Shown: positions 1 through 6,883 of the stretch, piece by piece
Layout: each line of letters begins with the position of its first letter
Numbering within the stretch: the first letter of the stretch is position 1
Assembly: GCA_902363555.1 (NCBI GenBank)
Contig: CABJAM010000021.1
Span: 1-25,972 of the forward strand
Source: Lachnospiraceae bacterium
GTDB taxonomy: Bacteria > Bacillota > Clostridia > Lachnospirales > Lachnospiraceae
Direction: 5' to 3'
DNA length: 25,972 nt
Position numbers and translations under genes: made by a program
Notes under the pieces: generated by a model
Database searches by the model: none
What the model saw: only the letters and a program-made list of their open reading frames with translations
What the model was told of the DNA's origin: nothing

Positions 1-77
1 AAGGGAGGTCAATGCTCTTTTTATTGCAGATTTCCCATAAAATCAAGGTTTACATTAAATTTTACAATAAAAAAACA

Positions 78-96
78 GGTAGTTTTTGACACTACC
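78..96. promoter_or_regulatory. Inverted repeat just upstream of the Lrp-type gene
   Basis: GGTAGT (78-83) and ACTACC (91-96) form a perfect 6-bp dyad with a 7-nt spacer. It ends about 11 nt before the ribosome binding site of the Lrp/AsnC gene. Regulators of this family commonly autoregulate, so this may be an operator or a small 5'-leader hairpin. No T-run follows, so it is not an intrinsic terminator. I found no convincing -35/-10 pair in bases 1-100. Confidence 0.35.
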
Positions 97-120
97 AGCT
101 CTGTGATGGAGGTTTACACA

Positions 121-573
121 ATGGATATCATCGACCGGAAAATCTTACGTATATTGCAGGAAAATGCACGCACGCCCATTAAAGCCATCGCCGCCCAGGT
201 CTATCTCTCCTCGCCGGCAGTCTCCGCCCGCATTGAAAATCTGGAAAAGCTGGGCTATATCAGCGGCTTTCACGCCACGATCAACCGATATAAGCTGGGC
301 TATCACATTACAGCATTTATCGAATTATCCATGGAGCCCAGCCGCAAGCCGGAATTTTATAAATATGTTCAGCAGGAGCCCCATGTGCTGGAATGCAGCT
401 TTGTCACCGGGGATTACAGTATGCTACTAAAAGTGGCGTTTCACAGCACTATGGAGCTGGATACATTTATCGGAAAGCTGCAAAACTGGGGGCATACCCG
501 GACGCAGATCGTATTTTCCACACCGGTGGAGGACCGGGGCGTGCTCATACCTGACGAAGACTTTGAAGTTTGA
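121..573 (+). CDS. Lrp/AsnC family transcriptional regulator
   Basis: A 150-aa protein of normal length for the Lrp/AsnC (feast/famine) family, which are cytosolic DNA-binding regulators that often sense amino acids. Residues 1-50 form the N-terminal winged helix-turn-helix: it opens MDIIDRKILRILQENARTP, and the recognition helix is around LSSPAVSARIENLEKLGYI (29-47). Residues about 60-140 fit the ligand-binding RAM domain, including the typical VTGDYSMLLKV strand. The start at 121 is chosen because GGAGG at 108-112 lies 8 nt upstream; an in-frame GTG at 103 would place that ribosome binding site inside the gene. It stands alone, followed by a separate promoter for the next gene. The regulated genes cannot be told from the window. 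It is chromosomal and probably unrelated to the tail locus. Confidence 0.93.
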   Translation: MDIIDRKILRILQENARTPIKAIAAQVYLSSPAVSARIENLEKLGYISGFHATINRYKLGYHITAFIELSMEPSRKPEFYKYVQQEPHVLECSFVTGDYSMLLKVAFHSTMELDTFIGKLQNWGHTRTQIVFSTPVEDRGVLIPDEDFEV

Positions 574-603
574 AACGGAGTTCTGAAGATTTTATGAAGT
601 CAC

Positions 604-632
604 TGTACAAAAAGACCTTCCGGTGTTATGAT
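604..632 (+). promoter_or_regulatory. Probable sigma-A promoter of the VanZ-like gene
   Basis: TGTACA (604-609) matches the -35 consensus at 4 of 6 positions. A 17-nt spacer separates it from TATGAT (627-632), a 5/6 match to the -10. TG at 624-625 gives an extended -10. Transcription would begin around 638-640, about 40 nt upstream of the VanZ-like start codon. Confidence 0.6.
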
Positions 633-638
633 TTTACG

Positions 639-652
639 GACAAATATTTGTC
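639..652. promoter_or_regulatory. Perfect 14-bp palindrome at the predicted transcription start (operator candidate)
   Basis: GACAAATATTTGTC is a perfect palindrome sitting where transcription from the 604-632 promoter should begin. That is a classic position for a dimeric repressor to block RNA polymerase. I cannot name the repressor; the half-site GACAAAT does not match an operator I can assign with confidence. Confidence 0.5.
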
Positions 653-679
653 GAAATCCTGATGAAGGAGGTTTTATTA

Positions 680-1195
680 ATGAAAACTTTTCTACGTGTA
701 CTTTTGAAACCGCTGGCTTTTGTGCCTGCGCTGGTGATGATCTATGTGATCTTTTTCTTTTCCCAGCAGCCCGGCGAGATCTCCTCCGGGGTCAGCTTAA
801 AGGTCAGCAAAAAAATTGTCACAACGGTCAATGACGTTATGGACCGCGACTGGAATGATTCCCAGATCGATCATTACATAGATAAAATCCATTTTTATGT
901 CCGCAAGGCCGGACATATTACCGAGTATTTTGTACTGGCCATAACGCTGACCCTGCCGCTGTATGTGGTCTTTGGCCTGCGCCATGTGGTTTTATTTATG
1001 GTCTCCGGGCTCATCTGCGTGCTGCTGGCCTGCGGGGATGAATATCACCAGACATTTATCGCCGGCCGTACAGGAACGCCCAAGGACGTATTGATCGACA
1101 GTATCGGAATATTCTCCGGTATCCTCGTATCCCACGTCATCTGCTTCATTGGTCGGAAAACTGTGTTTCATCCTTTGGAAAAAAGGCGGCGTTGA
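680..1195 (+). CDS. VanZ-like family membrane protein
   Basis: A 171-aa integral membrane protein of the VanZ-like family. VanZ itself gives low-level teicoplanin resistance; most relatives have no known role. Hydrophobic segments are visible at about 7-27, 81-100, 102-118 and 141-157. The family signature is present: RKAGH (75-79) followed by an E in EYF, then DEYHQ (120-124), an Arg at 130 and an Asp at 140 before the last membrane segment. The start at 680 follows AAGGAGGT (665-672) by 7 nt; an in-frame ATG at 662 overlaps that site and is less likely. The gene has its own promoter and palindromic operator candidate. Its last 50 bases overlap the 3' end of the convergent superoxide dismutase gene. 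Confidence 0.88.
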   Translation: MKTFLRVLLKPLAFVPALVMIYVIFFFSQQPGEISSGVSLKVSKKIVTTVNDVMDRDWNDSQIDHYIDKIHFYVRKAGHITEYFVLAITLTLPLYVVFGLRHVVLFMVSGLICVLLACGDEYHQTFIAGRTGTPKDVLIDSIGIFSGILVSHVICFIGRKTVFHPLEKRRR

Positions 1196-1688
1196 GCTTT
1201 TGGATCACTCCGCATGCGATCTTCGTACCGCTGCCGCCGGAGGGCTGGCTGCGGAAATCGTCCGGCATATCATGGATGATGACCGTGTGGCCTTCCACCT
1301 CCTCAGGTGTAAAACGGTCCGTATAAAATGCGGACCAGGAGCTGCCATCCCTGGTTCCTAAAAGAACAGGCATATCACCCATGTGATACGGATGGTCGCA
1401 CCCGCCAGGGTTTAGGTGGGAACCGGCGTTCTTAAATTCATCGGACGCGTCGCCGGTGCAACGTTCTCCTTCATGGATGTGGAAGCCGAAAAAGCCTCCG
1501 CCGCAACTGCCGCTTTTCACAGGGAGCCCCTTGACTTCGCTGATAACCAGGGTGCCTTCCCGCACCGGATAAAAGTAAATATGTCCTGTAAGGCCGGGAT
1601 TGGCGCTGCCGCCGCGCACGATTGCCCCGGCCCGGGGCTTTTTCCAAAGCATCATGTTCAATGTCTCGTTTGTCAATGGAATATTCAT
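1146..1688 (-). CDS. Cu/Zn superoxide dismutase family protein
   Basis: A 180-aa protein with the Cu/Zn superoxide dismutase fold, which converts superoxide to oxygen and hydrogen peroxide. The metal ligands can be placed: HIH at 70-72, His91 in SHLNP, His99/His102 in DHPYH, Asp105 in GDMP, and His139 in IIHD. Cys77 (GERC) and Cys159 (IACG) match the conserved disulfide pair. The retained set suggests an active enzyme, though clostridial members are little studied and some SOD-like proteins have other roles. No signal peptide is visible, which is unusual because most bacterial Cu/Zn SODs are exported. The start codon is at 1688; the ribosome binding site upstream is weak. Its 3' end overlaps the VanZ-like gene tail-to-tail, leaving no room for a terminator between them. 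Confidence 0.9.
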   Translation of the reverse strand: MNIPLTNETLNMMLWKKPRAGAIVRGGSANPGLTGHIYFYPVREGTLVISEVKGLPVKSGSCGGGFFGFHIHEGERCTGDASDEFKNAGSHLNPGGCDHPYHMGDMPVLLGTRDGSSWSAFYTDRFTPEEVEGHTVIIHDMPDDFRSQPSGGSGTKIACGVIQKLNAAFFPKDETQFSDQ

Positions 1689-1747
1689 TTTGTTACCGCC
1701 ATAAATTTATTCTCTCTATTATATGCGTCTTATTTCTGCAAATCTAT

Positions 1748-1761
1748 CGAACATACGTTTG
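1748..1761. promoter_or_regulatory. LexA/SOS box 1
   Basis: CGAACATACGTTTG fits the Gram-positive LexA (DinR) operator CGAAC-N4-GTTCG/GTTYG. It lies in the 209-bp gap between the superoxide dismutase and the first locus gene. The identical 14-mer recurs 105 bp downstream. Confidence 0.8.
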
Positions 1762-1852
1762 TAATTTTCACTAAAAAATCCATTTCTTTATTGTTAGTTT
1801 CTCCAATTGCATTCACCGATGGAATATGTTACCATTAGTACATCAACCAAGT

Positions 1853-1866
1853 CGAACATACGTTTG
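1853..1866. promoter_or_regulatory. LexA/SOS box 2
   Basis: A second exact copy of CGAACATACGTTTG, ending 31 nt before the first start codon of the locus (1898). Binding here would block transcription entering the early operon. A weak promoter candidate lies just upstream (TTGCAT 1807-1812, 17-nt spacer, TACCAT 1830-1835), which would put this box just downstream of the start of transcription; that promoter call is only tentative. The two boxes are 105 bp apart, close to ten helical turns, so two LexA dimers would face the same side of the DNA. Confidence 0.82.
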
Positions 1867-1897
1867 CAATCAATATACGAAAAAAGGAATTTTATTT

Positions 1898-2401
1898 ATG
1901 AGTAAAATATTAAATAACAAATCTTCAATTTCCGCCGCCAACCTTTTAGAGATGGAATCTAGGGAACTAAGTAAAATGCAGAGGTTATTATCTTCCCTCA
2001 CCGAATCAAACCATCTGCTGTTTATGATGCTGAACAGGGATTGCGGCGCCGGGAGCACAGATTCCATGGAATCATGGAACGCTGGCATGCTCCCCCGCTA
2101 TCAGATACTGGCCCGCTTTTTTGATGTTTCCGTGAAGGAAATCATCCACAATCTGGTCCTGGAATTTTGCAAAACACATACCGAGATCGACTTTAACCGG
2201 CTGCGCATGGATTTCTGTCTGGAACGGCACAAGTCTTACTGCTATACGCTGGATGTCATCGCCGGTGAGCCGCAACTGCGGCGGCAGTTTGAAACGATGG
2301 TGGACCGGCTCATGGATAAATATAATCTTGCCTGTGATCCGGCGGCAGCAAAGCCCTATACGATTTTTGATCACAGGGAGGTCCGTGATTATGAACCTTG
2401 A
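1898..2401 (+). CDS. Unknown 167-aa protein, first gene of the SOS-controlled early operon
   Basis: I do not recognise this family. The protein is soluble, with no signal peptide or membrane segment. It has a helical N-terminal third (residues about 15-45, ending in HLLFMML) and a C-terminal half rich in Arg/Glu/Asp. A segment around LPRYQILARFFDVSVKEIIHNLVLE resembles the helix-turn-helix spacing of Cro/C1-like proteins, but too weakly to assign. ATG 1898 follows AAGGA (1884-1888) by 9 nt; the upstream in-frame start at 1826 overlaps the second LexA box and is rejected. As the gene nearest the SOS boxes and translationally coupled to the next gene (11-bp overlap), it is a candidate regulator of the locus. 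Function is inferred only from position. Confidence 0.72.
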   Translation: MSKILNNKSSISAANLLEMESRELSKMQRLLSSLTESNHLLFMMLNRDCGAGSTDSMESWNAGMLPRYQILARFFDVSVKEIIHNLVLEFCKTHTEIDFNRLRMDFCLERHKSYCYTLDVIAGEPQLRRQFETMVDRLMDKYNLACDPAAAKPYTIFDHREVRDYEP

Positions 2402-2870
2402 CGATATGCAAAAGTCCTTCTGGGCATCCACCTCGCCGGATTCCGGCCGGCCCTCCCCCATTATGAGTGACGCTCAGTGGCAGCTTAAATTTTCCGCCAT
2501 GCGCAAAGCTGCCACACCTACCACCCGGAAAAGATATGGCGGTCTGTACTCCACAGATTCGGGAGGCCATGACGCCCGGCGCTACGGCGCTTATATAGGC
2601 TCCACAAATTATCAGAATTACTGCAGCTTTATCAATGACGCCCTCTCTGCCATGCGCCACGGCGGCCGGGCACTGTGCTTTTACACGTACCAGATCGCCG
2701 ATCTACTGCGCTTTGAAACAAAGCGGCTGCAAACCCGCTACATTCCCGAGGACGAATGGTGGGAATGCTGGCTGGAACCGTCCGGCGCCACAAAAAACGC
2801 AGCGGCAAAAGCCGCGACAAAAACTGCAACAAGCGCTGTGGCATCTTCCAAAAAGGAGGCGATCCGTTGA
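2391..2870 (+). CDS. Unknown 159-aa basic protein preceding the RNA polymerase homologue
   Basis: A protein of unrecognised family. Residues about 25-60 are rich in Arg/Lys/Tyr/Gly (TRKRYGGLY, DARRYGAYIG). A more conserved-looking core follows (residues about 72-105, including FINDALSAMR and CFYTYQIADLLRFE). The last 30 residues are an Ala/Lys/Thr low-complexity tail, as seen in nucleic-acid-binding proteins. ATG 2391 has GGGAGG at 2376-2381, 9 nt upstream. The gene overlaps the previous one by 11 bp and its stop overlaps the TTG start of the polymerase homologue, so the three are made from one message in coupled fashion. A role as polymerase accessory or DNA-binding partner is inference from linkage and charge. 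Confidence 0.7.
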   Translation: MNLDDMQKSFWASTSPDSGRPSPIMSDAQWQLKFSAMRKAATPTTRKRYGGLYSTDSGGHDARRYGAYIGSTNYQNYCSFINDALSAMRHGGRALCFYTYQIADLLRFETKRLQTRYIPEDEWWECWLEPSGATKNAAAKAATKTATSAVASSKKEAIR

Positions 2871-5593
2871 AGGACCATCATAATTATCAGAAATACGTCT
2901 TTAAGCTGCATTCCACGCGGCTGCGCAAAGCCCGCTGGAATCTAACTCTGACGCTGGATGAGGCGCAAAAATGCGGCGAACTCATTCCATTGGCCGACAG
3001 TACGGCGCTGCGTTTCATCGACGAGCTCAACGGCACCGGCGACACAGCACCGCAGGTTTCCAGACTGCGCTCTGAGATTCATAAGCTCTCCCACTCTGAC
3101 GCGCCCAACAAAAAATCCCGGCTGCGCCGTTTGTATGAGCAGCTAAACACACTTCTATTCAAACCGGATTATCTGTGCCTGGTCATGGACACGGACGCCG
3201 ATTACGACCGGGCTTATAAAAAAGGCTTCACGGTCAATGGCATCCGGTACACCCGCCTGCTGGCCACCACCGGCCAGGTTAAAAATAAAACGATCGTCTT
3301 TACAAGCGACACATTAAAGCCTGCACTGCGCAAGCGCATGGACAATGGCCGCAATCCGGATACCCCCTACGTTCCCGCCAAATTCGGCGCCTATGAATCC
3401 CTCATCAGCTCATCCTCCATCGCTGTATCTGCCCCCAGGATCATTGTTGTCAACGACTGTATGACCACGTTTAAGGAAGATGTTTTAAAGCTGGACGATT
3501 CCGGCGGCGGCGAGCCTACCCTGGAAGCAGTGCCGGACTTTACCGTTGTAAAAAATGCCTCGGACGGATTCGGCCTGATGCTCCCTTCCAGAGCCCGCAT
3601 CTGGGGTGAGGAGCTGCACATGGACACAATGCCCTCCGGTCTGGTCACCCGCCCTTATGCTTTTGGAAAGGGGCTGCTGGTCACCTTCGACTTTCACGAG
3701 TTTGCCGCCACAGTGGCCCAAAGCTTTACGGTTACCGACGTCTGGGGCGATCCCAGAGATATACGGGAAGCCGATGTGATATTGACCGCCTCCATGCTGA
3801 AGCTCTGGGAAGCCTATGACAGTTTTGAGGACTATATGGACCATTGTCTTAACAATCATTATCAATTCTGCATTACAAAAGTCTGCACGCCCTTCCCAGA
3901 ATCTGAGCGGACGCTCAATTATCAGTTTCTTCAAAGCTACGCCTTTACCGATGAACAACTGGAAGCCCTGCTGGCGCCGACCATCCGGGAGATCCACGAG
4001 GTTCATGGAGATTCCTATGCCAAATCCATACTGTTCCTGCGCGGCACAGATATCGACGAAGCCCACGCCGAGGATACGCAGTTCAACTATATAAAGGCGC
4101 TCCAGATTGAACCGGCCATGGCGCAGGACCCTTATATACGTGCATGCATCCACCGGCGGATTGAAAAGCAGATCAACGAAGCAAAAATCGGTGCTATCAA
4201 GGTCCATGGCAATTATCAGACCGCCTGCGGCGACCCATACGCTCTTTGTCAGTCCATGTTCGGGCTGGAAATCACCGGACTTTTAAGCGCCGGGGAATTT
4301 TATTCCGCCTACTGGAGCGAACGCGGGATTTCCACGGTCGTCTGCTTCCGCGCGCCCATGACATGCCACAATAACATCCGCAGACTCCATTTCCCGGCCA
4401 CAGAAGAGCAAAAATACTGGTTCCGCTATATCCGCTCCCTCGTCGTATTTAACGCCTGGGATACAGCCACAGACGCGCTCAACGGGGAGGATTTCGACGG
4501 CGACCAGAACTTTCTCACGGATAATCCCATCCTGCTGCAAAATCACCGTATATTACCCACCATTATGTGCATCCAGCGGAAAGCCGAAAAAATGCCCATC
4601 ACCGAGGATCTCCTGGTGGCCGCCAATAAAATGTGCTTCGGTGACGATATTGGCCGGTATACCAATGGCATCACGGCCCAGTTTGAAGTCCAGGCCGGCT
4701 TTCCCCCCGGCTCCCCCGAGTATGAGACGCTGGATTACCGCATCATGTGCGGCCAGCTCTTTCAGCAAAACGCCATTGACAAAACCAAAGGGATCATCGC
4801 AAGCCCCAGGCCAAAATACTGGTTTGAAGCCAGCGGCGACGACATATCCCGGCGGATCGCAGCCGATAAAAAACCTTATTTTATGCGATACATCTATCCT
4901 CAGCTTCAAAAAGACTACAAGGCCTACACTGCCCATGCCGGCAAAAAATGTCTCATACGTTTCGGACAGACACTGGACGAGCTGGAACAAAAGCCATCAA
5001 AAACGGAGGATGAGCGGACATTTTTAGACTACTATCATGCCCGGATGCCTGTGGGGATGCGTCCATGCGTCATCAACCGCATATGCCGGCGGCTGGAGCA
5101 GGAATTTGACGGCTACCTGAGCCATTTTACAAAGGAGAGCAATTTTTCTCCCGAGCTGCTCAAATCCGGGAAAACATACCCGGATACGTGCCGCAAAGTC
5201 CGCTGCGCCCTTGAAAAGCTCTACAACGACTACTGCGCCCAGGTAAAGACCTTCCAGCGGCAGGCCAAAAGTGAACGCCAAAATGCTGAGGACACCGCCG
5301 CCCACCGCGCCGCCCTGCTCACCTATTTTCGCCAGCAGAGTGCACTCCTGTGCCCGGACCCTTTAATGCTGGCGGACATCCTCATCGATCTCTGCTATAC
5401 GACCACAAACTCCAAGCAGTTTGTATGGGATATATGCGGTGATACAATTATTGAAAATCTGCTGGCTAAAAACCACGGCCGCATTAAATATCCGGAGCGG
5501 GCCGATGGCGGCGACATCCACTATCTTGGAAAAACATTTATCCTGCGGGAAAAATATATCGGCCTCTCTACCGGCGATTCGGCCGACCTGTAA
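2867..5593 (+). CDS. Single-subunit RNA polymerase homologue of the YonO / QDE-1 / beta-beta' (double-psi barrel) superfamily
   Basis: A 908-aa protein predicted to make RNA from a nucleic-acid template. Active-site landmarks are in the expected order: RAP at 495-497 with His501, like the RAPTLHR segment of bacterial beta'; then DFDGD at 542-546 inside NGEDFDGDQN, closely matching the NADFDGDQM metal-binding loop of beta' and the DxDGD of eukaryotic RNA-silencing polymerases; then DDIG at 593-596 with a following Asn; then NAIDKTKG at 635-642, like the AVDxxKTG segment of that family. A GKG motif with Lys268 could supply the partner-barrel lysine. One chain would carry both barrels, as in YonO of phage SPbeta and crAss-like phage polymerases. 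TTG 2867 is chosen because AGGAGG (2854-2859) lies 7 nt upstream; the frame is open further up to 2756. Its place in the SOS-led early operon suggests it transcribes the tail genes. DNA- versus RNA-templated activity cannot be read from sequence. Confidence 0.85.
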   Translation: MKDHHNYQKYVFKLHSTRLRKARWNLTLTLDEAQKCGELIPLADSTALRFIDELNGTGDTAPQVSRLRSEIHKLSHSDAPNKKSRLRRLYEQLNTLLFKPDYLCLVMDTDADYDRAYKKGFTVNGIRYTRLLATTGQVKNKTIVFTSDTLKPALRKRMDNGRNPDTPYVPAKFGAYESLISSSSIAVSAPRIIVVNDCMTTFKEDVLKLDDSGGGEPTLEAVPDFTVVKNASDGFGLMLPSRARIWGEELHMDTMPSGLVTRPYAFGKGLLVTFDFHEFAATVAQSFTVTDVWGDPRDIREADVILTASMLKLWEAYDSFEDYMDHCLNNHYQFCITKVCTPFPESERTLNYQFLQSYAFTDEQLEALLAPTIREIHEVHGDSYAKSILFLRGTDIDEAHAEDTQFNYIKALQIEPAMAQDPYIRACIHRRIEKQINEAKIGAIKVHGNYQTACGDPYALCQSMFGLEITGLLSAGEFYSAYWSERGISTVVCFRAPMTCHNNIRRLHFPATEEQKYWFRYIRSLVVFNAWDTATDALNGEDFDGDQNFLTDNPILLQNHRILPTIMCIQRKAEKMPITEDLLVAANKMCFGDDIGRYTNGITAQFEVQAGFPPGSPEYETLDYRIMCGQLFQQNAIDKTKGIIASPRPKYWFEASGDDISRRIAADKKPYFMRYIYPQLQKDYKAYTAHAGKKCLIRFGQTLDELEQKPSKTEDERTFLDYYHARMPVGMRPCVINRICRRLEQEFDGYLSHFTKESNFSPELLKSGKTYPDTCRKVRCALEKLYNDYCAQVKTFQRQAKSERQNAEDTAAHRAALLTYFRQQSALLCPDPLMLADILIDLCYTTTNSKQFVWDICGDTIIENLLAKNHGRIKYPERADGGDIHYLGKTFILREKYIGLSTGDSADL

Positions 5594-5631
5594 ATCCATT
5601 CTAAAATTTCATATTAAAGAAAGGACACTTT

Positions 5632-6420
5632 ATGCAAATTATATTAAATGAAAAAGAACATGTTAAACAGCTCCTCAACACATCGGAGGACGGCAGCCAC
5701 GGCCGCAGCGGTCTGTGCAAAAGCGCCCGTCCGGCTTATGAACTGCGGCTCATTGCCCGCTATTATGCCCAGGAATATCAATTGACACCCCACAAAATCT
5801 ATTTAAAGCTTATAGAGCTTATGGAAAACGCCTACGACGACTTTTCCATCGGCACGTGGCAGAACTTTCTTCTGGACTGCGCCAGGGATGCCTTAAAACG
5901 CCCCCTTGTCCATATGGATTTTGTGCCGGTGACCGCCCGTGAGCTTAATGTGCTGGCAGCCCAGCCGGAAAAACCGGTGCGCCGGGTGGCCTTTTCCATG
6001 CTCTGCCTTGCCAAATACCGGAATCAGGCCAAGGAAAAAAATAACGACTGGATCAATTATGCTTACAGAGATATTTTTAAAATGGCCAATGTCAGCGCCA
6101 CGATCCGTGAACAATGTCAGATGATCGGCCTGCTGTGCGACCGGGGGCTGATCCATATGAACCGTATCGTGGACAATTTAAGCCTGCGTGTCCTTTTTGT
6201 GGACCATAGCAGCAGCCCTGAAGAAAGCGGACCCATCCTTAAAATCACAGACTTTCGCAACCTGGGCTACCTCTACCGGATGTACTCCGGTGAAAACTTC
6301 ATCCGCTGTGAAAACTGCGGCATATTAATGAAGCCCGGAAAAAACGGCAGAAAAAAATACTGCACCGACTGCGCGCCCATCGTCAATGTCTTAAAGCAGC
6401 GGCAAAGAGACGCAAAATAA
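5632..6420 (+). CDS. Zinc-ribbon phage protein next to the polymerase homologue
   Basis: A 262-aa soluble protein ending in a zinc ribbon: Cys226-x2-Cys229 ... Cys244-x2-Cys247 (CENCG and YCTDC) on a basic knuckle (KNGRKKY). The rest is mostly helical; residues about 125-165 contain a segment (YRDIFKMANVSATIREQCQMIGLLCDRGLI) that could be a winged helix. Proteins with this C-terminal layout occur in many Firmicutes phages and usually have no assigned function. It starts 38 nt after the polymerase gene with AAAGGA upstream, so it belongs to the same early operon. A DNA-binding or transcription-factor role beside the polymerase is inference from the ribbon and the linkage. The 177-nt gap after it suggests the early operon ends here. 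Confidence 0.75.
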   Translation: MQIILNEKEHVKQLLNTSEDGSHGRSGLCKSARPAYELRLIARYYAQEYQLTPHKIYLKLIELMENAYDDFSIGTWQNFLLDCARDALKRPLVHMDFVPVTARELNVLAAQPEKPVRRVAFSMLCLAKYRNQAKEKNNDWINYAYRDIFKMANVSATIREQCQMIGLLCDRGLIHMNRIVDNLSLRVLFVDHSSSPEESGPILKITDFRNLGYLYRMYSGENFIRCENCGILMKPGKNGRKKYCTDCAPIVNVLKQRQRDAK

Positions 6421-6597
6421 AGCGCCAGAATTGGCAGACATCCCCCGCTTTTTGGAAACATCTTGATTTTACCCCATGTCAAAAGCGCTGGGCCCCAGTA
6501 ACTTTCAGCCGTCTGCCAGAAATTCTTTAGTGTATAGAAATATATCTCCCCTTCGACCGGTCAGGGGTAGTATGGACAGAAAGGACAAATTCTCTCT
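6421..6597 (+). promoter_or_regulatory. Structured 177-nt gap between early and late genes
   Basis: The gap holds an 8-bp inverted repeat, TGGCAGAC (6432-6439) with GTCTGCCA (6511-6518). It also holds a short hairpin, CCCCT (6548-6552) with AGGGG (6563-6567), around a GACCGGTC palindrome. No T-run follows either, so no intrinsic terminator is visible. I see no sigma-A promoter with good spacing. As the junction between the regulatory block and the HU/tail block, this is a likely place for a late promoter, perhaps one read by the polymerase homologue. Confidence 0.4.
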
Positions 6598-6879
6598 ATG
6601 AACAAAAAAGAGCTGATCGACACCATTGCCGCTGAAGGCTTTACAAAAGCAGATACGGCGCGTTTTATCGACGCGTTCACAGCGATCATCACAGACACCC
6701 TGGGCAGCGGCGAAAAGGTCATCTTACAAAACTTTGGAACCTTTGAGACCGTCTGGCGTTCCCCCCGGACCGGAAGGAACCCGGGCACCGGAGAATCCGT
6801 TGCCATCGACGGCCAGTACATCCCCCGCTTTTGCCCGGGAAAGAAAATGCGTTCAACCGTTTTAAATAACAGGAGGTAG
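6598..6879 (+). CDS. HU/IHF family DNA-binding protein
   Basis: A 93-aa protein of the HU family, small dimeric architectural proteins that bend DNA. It opens MNKKELIDTIAAEGFTKADT, has the core strand NFGTFE (45-50) and the DNA-binding arm signature RTGRNP (57-62), and ends in the usual short basic helix. Length is close to the normal 90 aa. In chromosomal HU the arm is followed by TGEEI; here it is TGESVAIDGQYIP, so this is a divergent phage-type copy. Its ribosome binding site (GAAAGGA) is about 12 nt from the ATG, a little far. It lies only 4 nt upstream of the next gene. In this locus it may compact DNA or act as a cofactor for late transcription (inference). Confidence 0.88.
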   Translation: MNKKELIDTIAAEGFTKADTARFIDAFTAIITDTLGSGEKVILQNFGTFETVWRSPRTGRNPGTGESVAIDGQYIPRFCPGKKMRSTVLNNRR

Positions 6880-6883
6880 TTCC

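Noticed and set aside
86..114. TTGACA (86-91) as a -35 element for the Lrp-type gene
   Set aside because: A -10 at normal spacing would fall on the ribosome binding site, where no TATAAT-like sequence exists.
1826..1897. Upstream in-frame extension of the first locus gene
   Set aside because: It would run through the second LexA box, and it lacks a ribosome binding site; ATG 1898 has AAGGA at good distance.
2756..2866. Longer (945-aa) start for the polymerase homologue
   Set aside because: The extension overlaps the previous gene by over 100 bp, and AGGAGG sits 7 nt before TTG 2867.
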